DNA of 64,000 nucleotides from Pedobacter metabolipauper (GTDB lineage: Bacteria; Bacteroidota; Bacteroidia; Sphingobacteriales; Sphingobacteriaceae): assembly GCF_004362715.1 (NCBI RefSeq), contig NZ_SNYC01000003.1, positions 1,303,601 through 1,367,600 on the forward strand. Direction: 5' to 3'. Shown piece after piece: positions 16,386 through 25,325 of the stretch (position 1 is the first letter of the stretch; each line of letters starts with the position of its first letter). The notes under the pieces were generated by a model, which worked only from the letters and a program-made list of their open reading frames with translations, did not search any database and was not told where the DNA came from. A program made the position numbers and the translations under genes.

Positions 16386-18127
16386 TGAAATTTAGACTCT
16401 TATTGATCCTGCTGGTTCTAACCGGTTTCTGTTACGCACAAAACCCGGCAACTCCAAACAGGAGGAATTTAGACCGCTATGTTAACCTGGACATCAGGCA
16501 GCAGCCAATATCCGGCGTGTTGAGTAAAATGAGTAAAGACTGCAATTTTTACTTTGCGTACAGCACCTCCATCCTGAAACAGGACAGCATCGTAAACATT
16601 AAAGTAAAGGACATGCCGGTTAGGGATGTCCTTGATCAGCTTTTCGATGGAAAGGTAGATTATAAGGAAAACGGGGAATACATCATCCTGCGATATGCAG
16701 CAAATCACCTGACCATTGAACCGGAGAACATTACTACGGCCGACAACCTATACCTGATCAGCGGGTTTATTGTGGATACCCGAACCGGGAAAAAAGTTAA
16801 ACAGGCCAGTGTATACGAAAAACGCTTAATTCAATCGACCCTTACGGACGATAATGGTTTTTTCAGTCTTAAGTTTAAAGGGGATTACAATGCAGTGGTA
16901 TTAACTGCCAGCAAAGAATCTTACCGCGATACTTCTCTTGTTTTTTTATCGGATATTGCCATTAAGCCCGAAGGTGTTAAAGACGGTGGTATGGGCTGGG
17001 GCACTGCGGTTTTCAATTCCATAGAAAATTCGGGCATCAGCAGGTTCTTTATTTCATCCAGGCAACGGATCCAAAGTTTAAACATTCCATATTATCTCGC
17101 AAACAGCCCTTTTCAGGCATCAATCCTTCCTGGCTTTAGTTCTCATGGCATCATGAGCTCACAAGTTGTGAATAAGCTGTCTTTGAATATCCTTGGCGGT
17201 TATACTGCCGGTGTAGATGGTGTTGAACTGGCCGGACTGTTCAATATTAACAAAGGAAATGTGAGGTCTGTTCAATTTGCCGGATTGTTTAATACAGTGG
17301 GTGGTTCTGTAGAAGGTGTGCAGGGTGCCGGTTTAGTAAATGATGTACGGACAAATATGGAAGGCATACAAATGGCAGGCCTGTTTAACCATGTCATAAA
17401 AAATGCAAAAGGTATACAGCTTGCTGGTTTAGGAAATGTAGTGTCAGATTCTTTAACTGGCATTCAGGTTGCCGGATTGGGCAACATTACCAGTAAGGCT
17501 ACAGACGGAATACAAATTGCAGGACTTGGGAACATTACCTCCAAAAGCCTGAATGGAATGCAGATTGCCGGCCTGGTTAACTACGCTACGGATATGAATG
17601 GGGTTCAAATCGGCCTGATCAATATTTCTGGCAGAAATACAGGTTATAGTATTGGCCTGATCAATTATGTGCATCATGGCTATCACAAGATCAGCCTGTC
17701 CTCCAATGAAACGATCCATGCGAACATCTCTTTAAAAACGGGCAATTCGAAATTGTACAATATTATACTGGCCGGTAAAAATTACGGCGACTCTGCCCGC
17801 ATAGAAACTGCGGGTTTAGGATTTGGTCACGACATTATATTCAATAATACCCTTTCTGCAGCGGCAGAAATAACCGGGCAATTCCTGTACCTTGGTAACT
17901 GGGACTATACCAACACGTTAACCAGGATTCAAACCAACCTGCAATTGCAGGTCTTTAAGGGACTTACGTTATACGGCGGACCAGTATACTCCATTTACTC
18001 GAGTAATGCCCCTACAGGCTCCAGTGCGAAAGGATACAAACAACAGATTGCACCAGCAAAGCACCACAGTTTTGATCCGAATGTTAAAGGATGGCTTGGC
18101 TGGAACGTTGGCATTACCATTATGTAA
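16382..18127 (+). CDS. STN + carboxypeptidase-regulatory-like protein with AGx-N surface repeats, no TonB barrel
   Basis: 581 residues. The signal peptide ends near residue 20 (TGFCYAQ). Residues 33-106 form an STN domain (secretin and TonB short N-terminal domain). Residues 125-190 form a carboxypeptidase-regulatory-like beta-sandwich (SGFIVDTRTGKKVKQASVY). From about 272 to 430 there are repeats with the core QxAGLxN, about 20 residues each (for example GIQLAGLGNVV). The final 150 residues are beta-rich. In Bacteroidota an STN plus regulatory-domain start normally leads into a SusC-type TonB receptor. Here plug and barrel are absent. Genetic coupling to FecR by a 4-nt overlap suggests the STN domain signals to FecR. 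The gene converges with the sirtuin gene and overlaps it by 8 nt. Confidence 0.85.
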   Translation: MMKFRLLLILLVLTGFCYAQNPATPNRRNLDRYVNLDIRQQPISGVLSKMSKDCNFYFAYSTSILKQDSIVNIKVKDMPVRDVLDQLFDGKVDYKENGEYIILRYAANHLTIEPENITTADNLYLISGFIVDTRTGKKVKQASVYEKRLIQSTLTDDNGFFSLKFKGDYNAVVLTASKESYRDTSLVFLSDIAIKPEGVKDGGMGWGTAVFNSIENSGISRFFISSRQRIQSLNIPYYLANSPFQASILPGFSSHGIMSSQVVNKLSLNILGGYTAGVDGVELAGLFNINKGNVRSVQFAGLFNTVGGSVEGVQGAGLVNDVRTNMEGIQMAGLFNHVIKNAKGIQLAGLGNVVSDSLTGIQVAGLGNITSKATDGIQIAGLGNITSKSLNGMQIAGLVNYATDMNGVQIGLINISGRNTGYSIGLINYVHHGYHKISLSSNETIHANISLKTGNSKLYNIILAGKNYGDSARIETAGLGFGHDIIFNNTLSAAAEITGQFLYLGNWDYTNTLTRIQTNLQLQVFKGLTLYGGPVYSIYSSNAPTGSSAKGYKQQIAPAKHHSFDPNVKGWLGWNVGITIM

Positions 18128-18821
18128 GATCATTAAGCAGCAGGCCTGCTGCTTCTGCAACACCGGAGGTAGCCTTTTTTTCGATCTTAATGACATTCTG
18201 GTAGCGTTTAACATCAGGGCTCTTTGGATCTATAATGTATTTTGGTGTTAACCGCGGAACAAAATCTATGAGGCCTGCGGCAGGATAAACGGCTAAGGAA
18301 GTGCCGATCAGCATAAAGATATCTGCTTCAGAACAAATCTCTGCAGCCTTCTGGATCATTGGCACTGCTTCTCCAAACCAGACCACATGTGGCCTAAGCT
18401 GTGAACCCAATTCGCAGAATGTCCCCATTTCAATTTCCCAGCCTGTAATTGGATAGGTCAGCTGAGGATCGAGATCCGATTGCGAACGCGTAATTACCCC
18501 ATGCAGATGGGTAACATTGGATGATCCCGCACGCTCATGCAGATCGTCTATGTTTTGGGTAATGATCAGTACCTCAAAATGTGCTTCGAGTGCGGCCAAT
18601 TGCCGGTGTGCCGCATTAGGCAAGGCATCAATTACCTGCCTGCGTCTTTGATTGTAAAAGTCCTGTACCAGGGCCGGGTCTTTTTGCCAGGCTTCCGGAG
18701 TGGCTACATCGTAAACATTATATCCTTCCCACAGGCCATCGCTGTCCCTGAAGGTTTTCAATCCGCTTTCTGCGCTGATCCCTGCTCCGGTAAGCACCAC
18801 CAATTTCTTTTTCATAACCAT
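18120..18821 (-). CDS. Sir2-family NAD-dependent protein deacylase (class III/SIRT5-like)
   Basis: 233 residues. NAD-binding motifs GAGISAESG near residues 12-20 and TQNIDDLHE near 93-101, catalytic His in THLHG, and RPHVVWFGE are as in E. coli CobB. The YxxR pair that selects acidic acyl groups is present in FYNQRR, so desuccinylase or deglutarylase activity is likely. The four zinc-ligand cysteines of CobB are missing; only one Cys remains in this region. A metal-free small domain is therefore expected. The gene ends 8 nt inside the convergent STN-repeat gene. Its start is 16 nt downstream of a strong hairpin. Confidence 0.93.
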   Translation of the reverse strand: MVMKKKLVVLTGAGISAESGLKTFRDSDGLWEGYNVYDVATPEAWQKDPALVQDFYNQRRRQVIDALPNAAHRQLAALEAHFEVLIITQNIDDLHERAGSSNVTHLHGVITRSQSDLDPQLTYPITGWEIEMGTFCELGSQLRPHVVWFGEAVPMIQKAAEICSEADIFMLIGTSLAVYPAAGLIDFVPRLTPKYIIDPKSPDVKRYQNVIKIEKKATSGVAEAAGLLLNDLT

Positions 18822-18837
18822 AAAAAATTAAGGACGA

Positions 18838-18862
18838 AAAAGGCGCCTGTTGGGCGCCTTTT
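18838..18862 (-). terminator. Strong GC hairpin with U-run, between the B12 operon and the sirtuin gene
   Basis: AAAAGGCGCC at 18838-18847 pairs with GGCGCCTTTT at 18853-18862 around a 5-nt loop. Read on the minus strand the stem is followed by TTTTT, a textbook intrinsic terminator about 130 nt after the last gene of the B12 operon. It ends only 16 nt before the sirtuin ATG, so it may also lie in the sirtuin leader. Confidence 0.8.
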
Positions 18863-18935
18863 CTATATGCCGTTTACTGCTAAACGCTTTTTAAAGTTCT
18901 TTAAATGATTTCTGATTTGATCTGATTGCGTTTCA

Positions 18936-18991
18936 AACGTTCTCAAACGTTTTCAGAATGTTCACTAACGTTCTCAAACGTTCTCAACGTT
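18936..18991 (-). repeat. Six AACGTT-type palindromes with about 10-bp period
   Basis: AACGTT occurs at 18936-18941, 18946-18951, 18967-18972, 18977-18982 and 18986-18991, and a variant AATGTT at 18957-18962. Start-to-start spacings are 10, 11, 10, 10 and 9 bp, one helical turn each. The array lies directly after the stop codon of the DUF6580-like gene and upstream of the terminator and the sirtuin gene. Confidence 0.75.
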
Positions 18992-18993
18992 CT

Positions 18994-19587
18994 CTAAATG
19001 GCTCTTTCCTTAGCCAGGCTTAAGTATGGATATTTTACTTTTAACAGTTCAAAAGAACCGAACATTAATATACCATAAGCAATAGTTCCATAAACGAACC
19101 TCAGTTCAAAAGGTATTGCGCTGTATAAGCACAGCCAAAAACCGGATAAGGTTTGAGGATACATGGAAGAACCAAGCCAAACGCCAAAGTCGGTAACGAT
19201 CCAGTGGATCAATACCACTGCAAAAGTACCCAGAACAAAGTTCAGCACATTTACTTTCTTAACGATCAACCTGCCTGCAAGAACCATTAGTGCAAAAGCA
19301 AGGTATGTCCAGTACCAGCCTTCATACAAAAAGCCGGTGCTGTATTCCTTATAGATGGTTAAGGAAAGGATCAGATCAGTTATTAACAAGGTAGCCAATG
19401 GTATGCCAAACGATTTAAATGCATTTTTAAAATATGCACCACTGAATAATGTAATTGCCCCTACCGCAGAAAAGTTTGCGATATCCTTAAAATTATCGGA
19501 AAAAGGAGCTACTGTACGGAGTACAGTGATCAGCAGTACGATCAGCAAAAGAATTGCTGTACGTTGATTGAATTTAGATTCAGACAT
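18994..19587 (-). CDS. DUF6580-type multi-pass membrane protein, possible cobalamin-related transporter component
   Basis: 197 residues with five to six membrane helices and no signal peptide. The pattern (NFSAVGAITLFSGAYF, then helices with a conserved WYWTYLAFALMVLAGRLI stretch) fits the DUF6580 family, whose fold resembles S-components of ECF vitamin transporters. Its place as the last gene after a riboswitch-controlled B12 receptor set suggests a role in B12 or cobamide uptake across the inner membrane. That role is inferred from context. A gap of about 75 nt separates it from the preceding lipoprotein gene on the same strand. Confidence 0.78.
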   Translation of the reverse strand: MSESKFNQRTAILLLIVLLITVLRTVAPFSDNFKDIANFSAVGAITLFSGAYFKNAFKSFGIPLATLLITDLILSLTIYKEYSTGFLYEGWYWTYLAFALMVLAGRLIVKKVNVLNFVLGTFAVVLIHWIVTDFGVWLGSSMYPQTLSGFWLCLYSAIPFELRFVYGTIAYGILMFGSFELLKVKYPYLSLAKERAI

Positions 19588-19663
19588 ATTTTTAATTTAT
19601 GATGCAAAGTTATAGTATTTCCTTCGGAAAATAAAACGCGGCATTTTGTTTAAACCGCAATTG

Positions 19664-20773
19664 TTATTTAACCAGGCTTAAGTCGGCAATACCTACAACT
19701 TCAGTAGACAGCTCGCCAAGTATAGTAAGATCTGCCATAATTCCAGTCTGGATCTTAATAAAGTCGATCCCTTTCAGTGTTACTTTCTTTCCATCTTTAT
19801 CTATTGCATTTGCAATATCTACTTTATCACTTCCTGCTTTATTGTTATCTGCATAACCATATTCAAAAGCTGCAGAAACACTGCCTTTAATTCCTGTAGA
19901 AGGCAATAAGGTACCAGTACGGGTAAATTCATTTTCAGGGATCCATAGCGGATAGTGTACCAGTTTATGGAAACTTTGTTTAACTACACCCGTATTTCCT
20001 TTATTGTCTTTCCACGATACGCTTAAAACCGGTGGCGTTGGCCTGGTATAGGTCACTGCATAATCTCTTACATATCCAGGTTTACCAAACTCACTTCCTG
20101 CAAGCTCATACCAGGTATCATCCGGCTTACCATTGCCATTTTCATCCTGCATTACCCAAACCACACCTGGTTCAGAAAAATTAGCGAATGCGTTGCCATA
20201 AACAATGATGTCTTCCTTATCTGCCTGGTTGATTACCGTATGGTCAAAACCATAAACGGCAAAACCACCAAAAGAACCTAAGCTTACGCCGGTAGTTGCT
20301 TTTTTACCGACAATGGTTTCTGCACTGGTTTGCGCACCCCAGCCTGCTTCATTCATAAACTGACCGGCTGCAGGTCCGAATTCGAAGAATTTAGTCACAT
20401 ACATATTGCTGTTTGCAGTTACAGGAACTTCAGGAACACCTACAGTCACCGTATATTCATGTGTAAATGATCCGGCAGAATTCGTTGCTTTATACTTGAT
20501 GACATACGTTCCCGATTTTGGTGGTGTAAATTCAAAGATCGAAGTATTGCTTTTCACTTCTCCATTCAGTGTCCATTCCTGATCATAGCTATTGCCAAGC
20601 TGATTTTCAGCCTTAAGGACAACCATTGTCGCAACCTGCCCGGTAAATGCAGTTACTCCAACCGCCATTTTAACATTGGGTGCTAAAATTACTTCCTCTT
20701 CATCTTTCTTACAGGCTGTCAAAATACTTAAGCTTAATAAAGCCAGCAGCAGGTAGTTTTTTACGCTCATCAT
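19664..20773 (-). CDS. Surface lipoprotein with PKD-like domain, B12 operon
   Basis: 369 residues. A lipoprotein signal peptide has its lipobox at LSILTAC (Cys near residue 21) followed by an acidic KKDEEE tail, a common surface-export context in Bacteroidota. Residues about 30-112 look like a PKD/Ig-type domain (PPKSGTYVIKYKATNSAG). The larger C-terminal part is beta-rich with Asp/Asn-rich loops such as DENGNGKPDD, which resembles a calcium-binding loop. The neighbours are BtuG-like propellers and a BtuB-like receptor. Other Bacteroidota B12 loci include accessory surface B12-binding lipoproteins (BtuH). This protein may play that role, but I cannot confirm homology. Confidence 0.75.
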   Translation of the reverse strand: MMSVKNYLLLALLSLSILTACKKDEEEVILAPNVKMAVGVTAFTGQVATMVVLKAENQLGNSYDQEWTLNGEVKSNTSIFEFTPPKSGTYVIKYKATNSAGSFTHEYTVTVGVPEVPVTANSNMYVTKFFEFGPAAGQFMNEAGWGAQTSAETIVGKKATTGVSLGSFGGFAVYGFDHTVINQADKEDIIVYGNAFANFSEPGVVWVMQDENGNGKPDDTWYELAGSEFGKPGYVRDYAVTYTRPTPPVLSVSWKDNKGNTGVVKQSFHKLVHYPLWIPENEFTRTGTLLPSTGIKGSVSAAFEYGYADNNKAGSDKVDIANAIDKDGKKVTLKGIDFIKIQTGIMADLTILGELSTEVVGIADLSLVK

Positions 20774-20798
20774 TATGTATTAGTTTGTTAATTTATTT

Positions 20799-21911
20799 CT
20801 ATTTGTAGCTGTAGTTGAATACGGCAGTTTGTGGTGCAGATCCGGTTTTAAATTCAAATTTCTTCACTCCTGCAGCAGTAAAACCAATTACTTTTCCTTC
20901 GGCGCCATAGAAATTTGCATCAGATACCAAAACCTCATTGTTAAATGTGTTGATCGTTACGCCATAAGGGCTGTTAATTACGGTGGCATCGGTAATGAAA
21001 TTCGACTCCAGTTCTCCAGTACCCAGGTTGAAAGATTTAAAGTAAGGATCCAAATAATCTCCAATCACAAAACCTTTGGTTCCGGTCACTCTTAAAAACT
21101 CCAGGCTAACTTTATCGTTTGTACCCGTTTTAGTATCAGATATACTGTTTATTTTGTCCAGAGATGGCTTAATGTCAGCGTAGTTACCTTTGGTAAGTAC
21201 AAAAAGGTCTCCTGAGTTTGTTGCTGAAATGCGGGTTGGGTTAAATCCTACAGTGATGTCTTTGGTTTTCGTAAAGGTATTCAGGTCTACTACAGAAACC
21301 GATGAGTTGTCTGCTGTTCCAAATTGAAAGTGCGCCGAGTTTGTTACGTATAACTTGTTGTTTACTACCGCAACTTCTTCAAGGGCACCACCTACTTTAA
21401 GTCTGCCATCAATGGTCAGGCTTGCGGTATCAATTTTCGTGATGCTGCCGTCGTAACCGGAAACATAAGCCTTATTTTTATTAAATACGATGAACCTTGG
21501 CAAAAAGCCAGCTGCTGCATCAGATAATGAGATCCTTTTAATGGACTTACCAGTAGCAATGCTGATCACTTCCAGGTAAGAGTCTTTTGCTTCAAATGTT
21601 GTTCCTGTAATTACACAGTACATTTTGCTGCCATATAGTTTAAGGTCATTGGCATTGGTACCAAGATCTGTATTGTTCTGTTTTTTGAAGTAATCTTTGT
21701 CGGAAGTTCCCGTTGCAGCATCATAATAGGTGATGGAGCTGTTATTTGCAGTTCCGTAGGGTCCTTCACACAGCACATATATACCAAGCGTTGATGTCGG
21801 TACCGGCTCCAATACGACCAGGCCCCTGTCTTTCTTACAGGAAGTAAATGTTGAAATACCAATCAGCGACATAGCGATCAGTTTTCCGTAATTTAGAGTT
21901 GTTTTATTCAT
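20799..21911 (-). CDS. BtuG-like beta-propeller surface lipoprotein (YncE/DUF5074 type), copy 2
   Basis: 370 residues. The lipobox is at ISTFTSC (Cys near residue 25) followed by KKDRG. The rest is a seven-bladed-propeller pattern: repeated strands of the type SVSVVDLNTFTKTKDITVG and NKLYVTNSAHF. BtuG in Bacteroides is a propeller lipoprotein that captures B12 on the BtuB receptor, and operon position and domain type match here. The gene is 23 nt downstream of a paralogue and 25 nt upstream of the PKD-like lipoprotein. Similarity between the two propellers is clear by eye, pointing to tandem duplication. Confidence 0.82.
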   Translation of the reverse strand: MNKTTLNYGKLIAMSLIGISTFTSCKKDRGLVVLEPVPTSTLGIYVLCEGPYGTANNSSITYYDAATGTSDKDYFKKQNNTDLGTNANDLKLYGSKMYCVITGTTFEAKDSYLEVISIATGKSIKRISLSDAAAGFLPRFIVFNKNKAYVSGYDGSITKIDTASLTIDGRLKVGGALEEVAVVNNKLYVTNSAHFQFGTADNSSVSVVDLNTFTKTKDITVGFNPTRISATNSGDLFVLTKGNYADIKPSLDKINSISDTKTGTNDKVSLEFLRVTGTKGFVIGDYLDPYFKSFNLGTGELESNFITDATVINSPYGVTINTFNNEVLVSDANFYGAEGKVIGFTAAGVKKFEFKTGSAPQTAVFNYSYK

Positions 21912-21934
21912 TGTATTTAATTGTTTTTATTATT

Positions 21935-23158
21935 CTATTTATAAATGAAGGCAAACTGAGCAGGGATATCCCCTGTTTGAACGGACCATTTTTTCTTACC
22001 ACTGGTATCGAAGCAATACAACACACCAGGCGTTATGTAGTCTGTGGCATCGGTTACGAAAACATCTTTTGTGATTGGATGAATGGCAATTCCATAAGGC
22101 TTTTTAATCAGTTTATCGGTACCATCCGTAATAAATTTCCGGGTAAGCAATGTCTCGTCCTTTACATTCAGCATTGCATAAGAAACCGTAGACTGCCCGG
22201 TAATTACATTAAACTCATCACTGTAGATATAGGCCAGATCATCAGATATGACCAAATTACCGGCTGCAATATCAAATGTCTTTTTAACCCGATCGGTTTG
22301 TGTACTGATCACAAATAACTTCGATGGAATATCGCCGTAATCACCTCTTGAGGTTACATACAGATCTCCATATTTATCTGCCTTTAACCGGTGCAGGTTA
22401 ATCCCCACATCAATTCGCTTAGTTTCAGTAAATGTGGCCAGATCAATTACCGATACCGTATGTTCATAGTTTGAAGGTGTATATCCGCCTGAATTTGCGA
22501 CGTACAATTTGTTGTCCACTACAGCCATTTCTTCCGGCTGTCTGCCCACATCTATTCGTTTGATCTCTTTTAAAGTACCCGTATCTATTTGTGCTACAAT
22601 ACCATTGGGCGAGTTCGGATCACCGATTGTACCCAGGTAAGCACTTACATAGGCCTTGCCATTACTAAACGTAATGTAGCGGCAATTGGTGATGTCTATT
22701 TGCTGAATTCGCTTACCCGTATTCACGTTCAATACTTCTACCTTATTTGAGTTATTTACAATTACATACAGCTTGGAGCCATACACACCAATATCATTTC
22801 CAACATCACCGAGACCTTTAGTCACCTCTGGATTGGCCTGGTTGTACACATTTCTGCGGTATTGGCCTTTAGTAAAATCTACATAATCCAGAGAGGCCTT
22901 ATTCATGTCCATATTACCTTCATTTACCAGGTAAAGTCCTTTTACAACTGCATTTGGTTCTGCAGGGAAAAGTGTGTCTACCACTTCCTCAGGAATCGGC
23001 TGGGCTTCTTTACGGCAGGATATGAATGTAACCGAAAACATGATCGAAATTACAACAAGAAACTTTTTTGATAGTCTTCCTCCATTTGAAAGTATGGCTT
23101 CTAAAAATAGAAGTGATGTTCGTCTGTATTTTAAAATATCCGATTGGCTTATTTTCAT
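21935..23158 (-). CDS. BtuG-like beta-propeller surface lipoprotein (YncE/DUF5074 type), copy 1
   Basis: 407 residues, propeller blades throughout (for example NKLYVANSGGYTPSN and HTVSVIDLATFTETKRIDVG). The lipobox is VTFISC, with Cys near residue 48. The positively charged region before the hydrophobic core is unusually long, about 33 residues, and no closer ATG, GTG or TTG was found, so the ATG at 23158 is kept. It starts 2 nt after the stop of the TonB receptor gene. Expected to sit on the outer face of the outer membrane as a B12-capturing lid for that receptor. Confidence 0.82.
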   Translation of the reverse strand: MKISQSDILKYRRTSLLFLEAILSNGGRLSKKFLVVISIMFSVTFISCRKEAQPIPEEVVDTLFPAEPNAVVKGLYLVNEGNMDMNKASLDYVDFTKGQYRRNVYNQANPEVTKGLGDVGNDIGVYGSKLYVIVNNSNKVEVLNVNTGKRIQQIDITNCRYITFSNGKAYVSAYLGTIGDPNSPNGIVAQIDTGTLKEIKRIDVGRQPEEMAVVDNKLYVANSGGYTPSNYEHTVSVIDLATFTETKRIDVGINLHRLKADKYGDLYVTSRGDYGDIPSKLFVISTQTDRVKKTFDIAAGNLVISDDLAYIYSDEFNVITGQSTVSYAMLNVKDETLLTRKFITDGTDKLIKKPYGIAIHPITKDVFVTDATDYITPGVLYCFDTSGKKKWSVQTGDIPAQFAFIYK

Positions 23159-23160
23159 TT

Positions 23161-25215
23161 TTAATAGGTATAGGTTAATGTAAAACGATAGGACCGCCCC
23201 GGCATAGGAAAATTGGCTATAACATCATAATATTGATTCAACAGATTATTTACTTCTGCCGTTATTTTTATTTTATGCATAGCTGATCTTACCTGGTAAT
23301 GTAAAGCGAGGTCATGTGTATACCAGGGCTCTACATAATTTGCTAAAATATTGGCCTTTTGATTGTACCGTTGTCCGGTGTAAATAAAACTATAGTTTAA
23401 AGCCAGGGCACGCCAGCCAGCTCCAGCCAGGAATGATCCGCTATGAACCGGGATATATGGGATCTGACGTTTGTAAGTCGAAGTTTCATTTGGCGTTACA
23501 TCCACTGCATCCTGGTACGTATAATTAATTCCTGTAGTCAGCTCAACCTCCGGGTTAATCTGCCAGATATTCTGTATGTTGACATCCAGTCCACGGATTT
23601 CCACTTCTCCTATATTCTCTATGCTCCAGCGCTGTGGATTATTGGCTGGAACGGATACAATTTTATCTTTCACTTTATTATAATACACATCAGCCTGAAC
23701 GGAGAATTGTTTAAGGACCAGTTTATCGAAGGCTTTGATATACGTTACTCCCAAGTCGTACTGCACTGTGTTTTCCGGGCGTATATAATTCCGTCTAAAA
23801 TCGGTGTAATACAAATCGTTGAATGTTGGCATTCTAAAAATATGTTTATAGAATGACCGGATGCGGAATTCCTTACCGCTAAATGGCTGCCATGAAAGCA
23901 TCACTGTAGGCGTTAGTTTCTGTTTGGTACCTGCAGGTGTGCCGTCTTTTACACGGTCGTACACATACGTTCCAAGCAGGTTGGCCTGTATGTCGAAACT
24001 ATTAAAATTTAACCGGGTTGCCAGTGCGGCCAAAACATTCTGCCTGTCTGGATAAGCAAAGCTAAATAGATTGGCATCCAACGTATTGTACTGGTAATCT
24101 GTAGAAAGTACCACATCCCAAAAGGGATTGATCTGATACTGATTTGCGAGAGAAAGGTAAAGTTCCTTTTGATGGAACCTATTGTCTAAGATACCGTTTA
24201 AGGATACATTTTCAGGGTTAAGGTACCGGTTATAGTCGTAGGCAAATTTTGCTGCAGCCAGAATGCTGTACCTTTTGCTAACCATTTTCTGATAAGCAGA
24301 TTGTACAAAGACATTCCGGTTCCAGGTTCTTTGCAGATAATCAAATTTATTGCTGATGATGGCTCCGGGCAGTCCCATTTCATCGTTATAGATATAAACC
24401 TTTGCACTAAAGGAACTGCTGTCTGCAAAATTACCATTCAGCCCAAGTTCCAGCCGCATTCTTTCCACATCTCCGTTGCTGCGTATGGCTGTGGTATCGT
24501 ATACCCCATTGGTATACCTGAATTTATACTTTCCGGTTGCCTGGGTATACGCTGCGCTAACGGTACTGCTTAAACTATTGCTGAGCTTGCTTTGCCACAA
24601 TACAGAAGGATTAACCAGTCCGAATGACCCCGTTTTAACTCCTGCGCGCAGATTATTGTTTCTGCCTTTTTCAAAAACAGGCTGTTTCGCTTTCAGGTAG
24701 AGTGAGCTGGCCGCGCTAAATCCTCTTGCAGATTGCAGGATCGTACTTTTCTGACCATTGTACAATTCAATTTCTTCAATATTATCCAGGCTGTATTTAC
24801 CAAGATCTACCTGTCCGTTCTGTGCATTTCCGAGTTGAACGCCATCATAAAATACGGCGGTATGATTTGTTCCGAGACTTCTTACATTGATGGTTTTTAA
24901 ACCGCCTATCCCTCCGTAATCCTTTAACTGTACGCCTGAAAAAAAGCGAACTGCATCGGCAACAGATAAACTGTTCAGCCGTTCCAGATCGGCCCCTGAT
25001 AATATTTGAAGTGGTGTAGAAGAAGTTTGCCGCCTATTTAGCTTTTGTGATTTAATCTGTACTTCCTTAAGTCTGTTGATAGAATCGGCTAACCTGGTGG
25101 CAGTCGTATCGGTTTGTGCATACAAAAAAACAGGCATAAAAAGGCATGACCCCAATAGGGTTAAAAAAGCAGAAAGATGACACAGGCCGGTTAAGGCTTT
25201 TTTGTTTCTTCTCAT
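23161..25215 (-). CDS. btuB: BtuB-like TonB-dependent receptor for vitamin B12
   Basis: 684 residues from ATG 25215 (a TTG at 25230 adds five residues). The signal peptide ends near residue 33 (FLYAQ). The plug domain spans about residues 50-160 (LQILSGADLERLNSLSVADA, then VRSLGTNHTAVFYDGVQLG), followed by a 22-strand-type barrel and a C-terminal aromatic residue. There is no N-terminal carboxypeptidase-like domain, unlike SusC proteins. Length and plug fit BtuB-type receptors. The leader carries a cobalamin riboswitch, which makes B12 or a related corrinoid the expected cargo. First gene of the operon. Confidence 0.92.
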   Translation of the reverse strand: MRRNKKALTGLCHLSAFLTLLGSCLFMPVFLYAQTDTTATRLADSINRLKEVQIKSQKLNRRQTSSTPLQILSGADLERLNSLSVADAVRFFSGVQLKDYGGIGGLKTINVRSLGTNHTAVFYDGVQLGNAQNGQVDLGKYSLDNIEEIELYNGQKSTILQSARGFSAASSLYLKAKQPVFEKGRNNNLRAGVKTGSFGLVNPSVLWQSKLSNSLSSTVSAAYTQATGKYKFRYTNGVYDTTAIRSNGDVERMRLELGLNGNFADSSSFSAKVYIYNDEMGLPGAIISNKFDYLQRTWNRNVFVQSAYQKMVSKRYSILAAAKFAYDYNRYLNPENVSLNGILDNRFHQKELYLSLANQYQINPFWDVVLSTDYQYNTLDANLFSFAYPDRQNVLAALATRLNFNSFDIQANLLGTYVYDRVKDGTPAGTKQKLTPTVMLSWQPFSGKEFRIRSFYKHIFRMPTFNDLYYTDFRRNYIRPENTVQYDLGVTYIKAFDKLVLKQFSVQADVYYNKVKDKIVSVPANNPQRWSIENIGEVEIRGLDVNIQNIWQINPEVELTTGINYTYQDAVDVTPNETSTYKRQIPYIPVHSGSFLAGAGWRALALNYSFIYTGQRYNQKANILANYVEPWYTHDLALHYQVRSAMHKIKITAEVNNLLNQYYDVIANFPMPGRSYRFTLTYTY

Positions 25216-25325
25216 TTTTGATGTGAGCAATTACCCACAGCAAACAGTTAGATCAAGGAAATGAAATACATGTATAAAGCACTCACTCCTAGCTTCAATC
25301 CCCGAAAGCTATGAAATTATACTTT

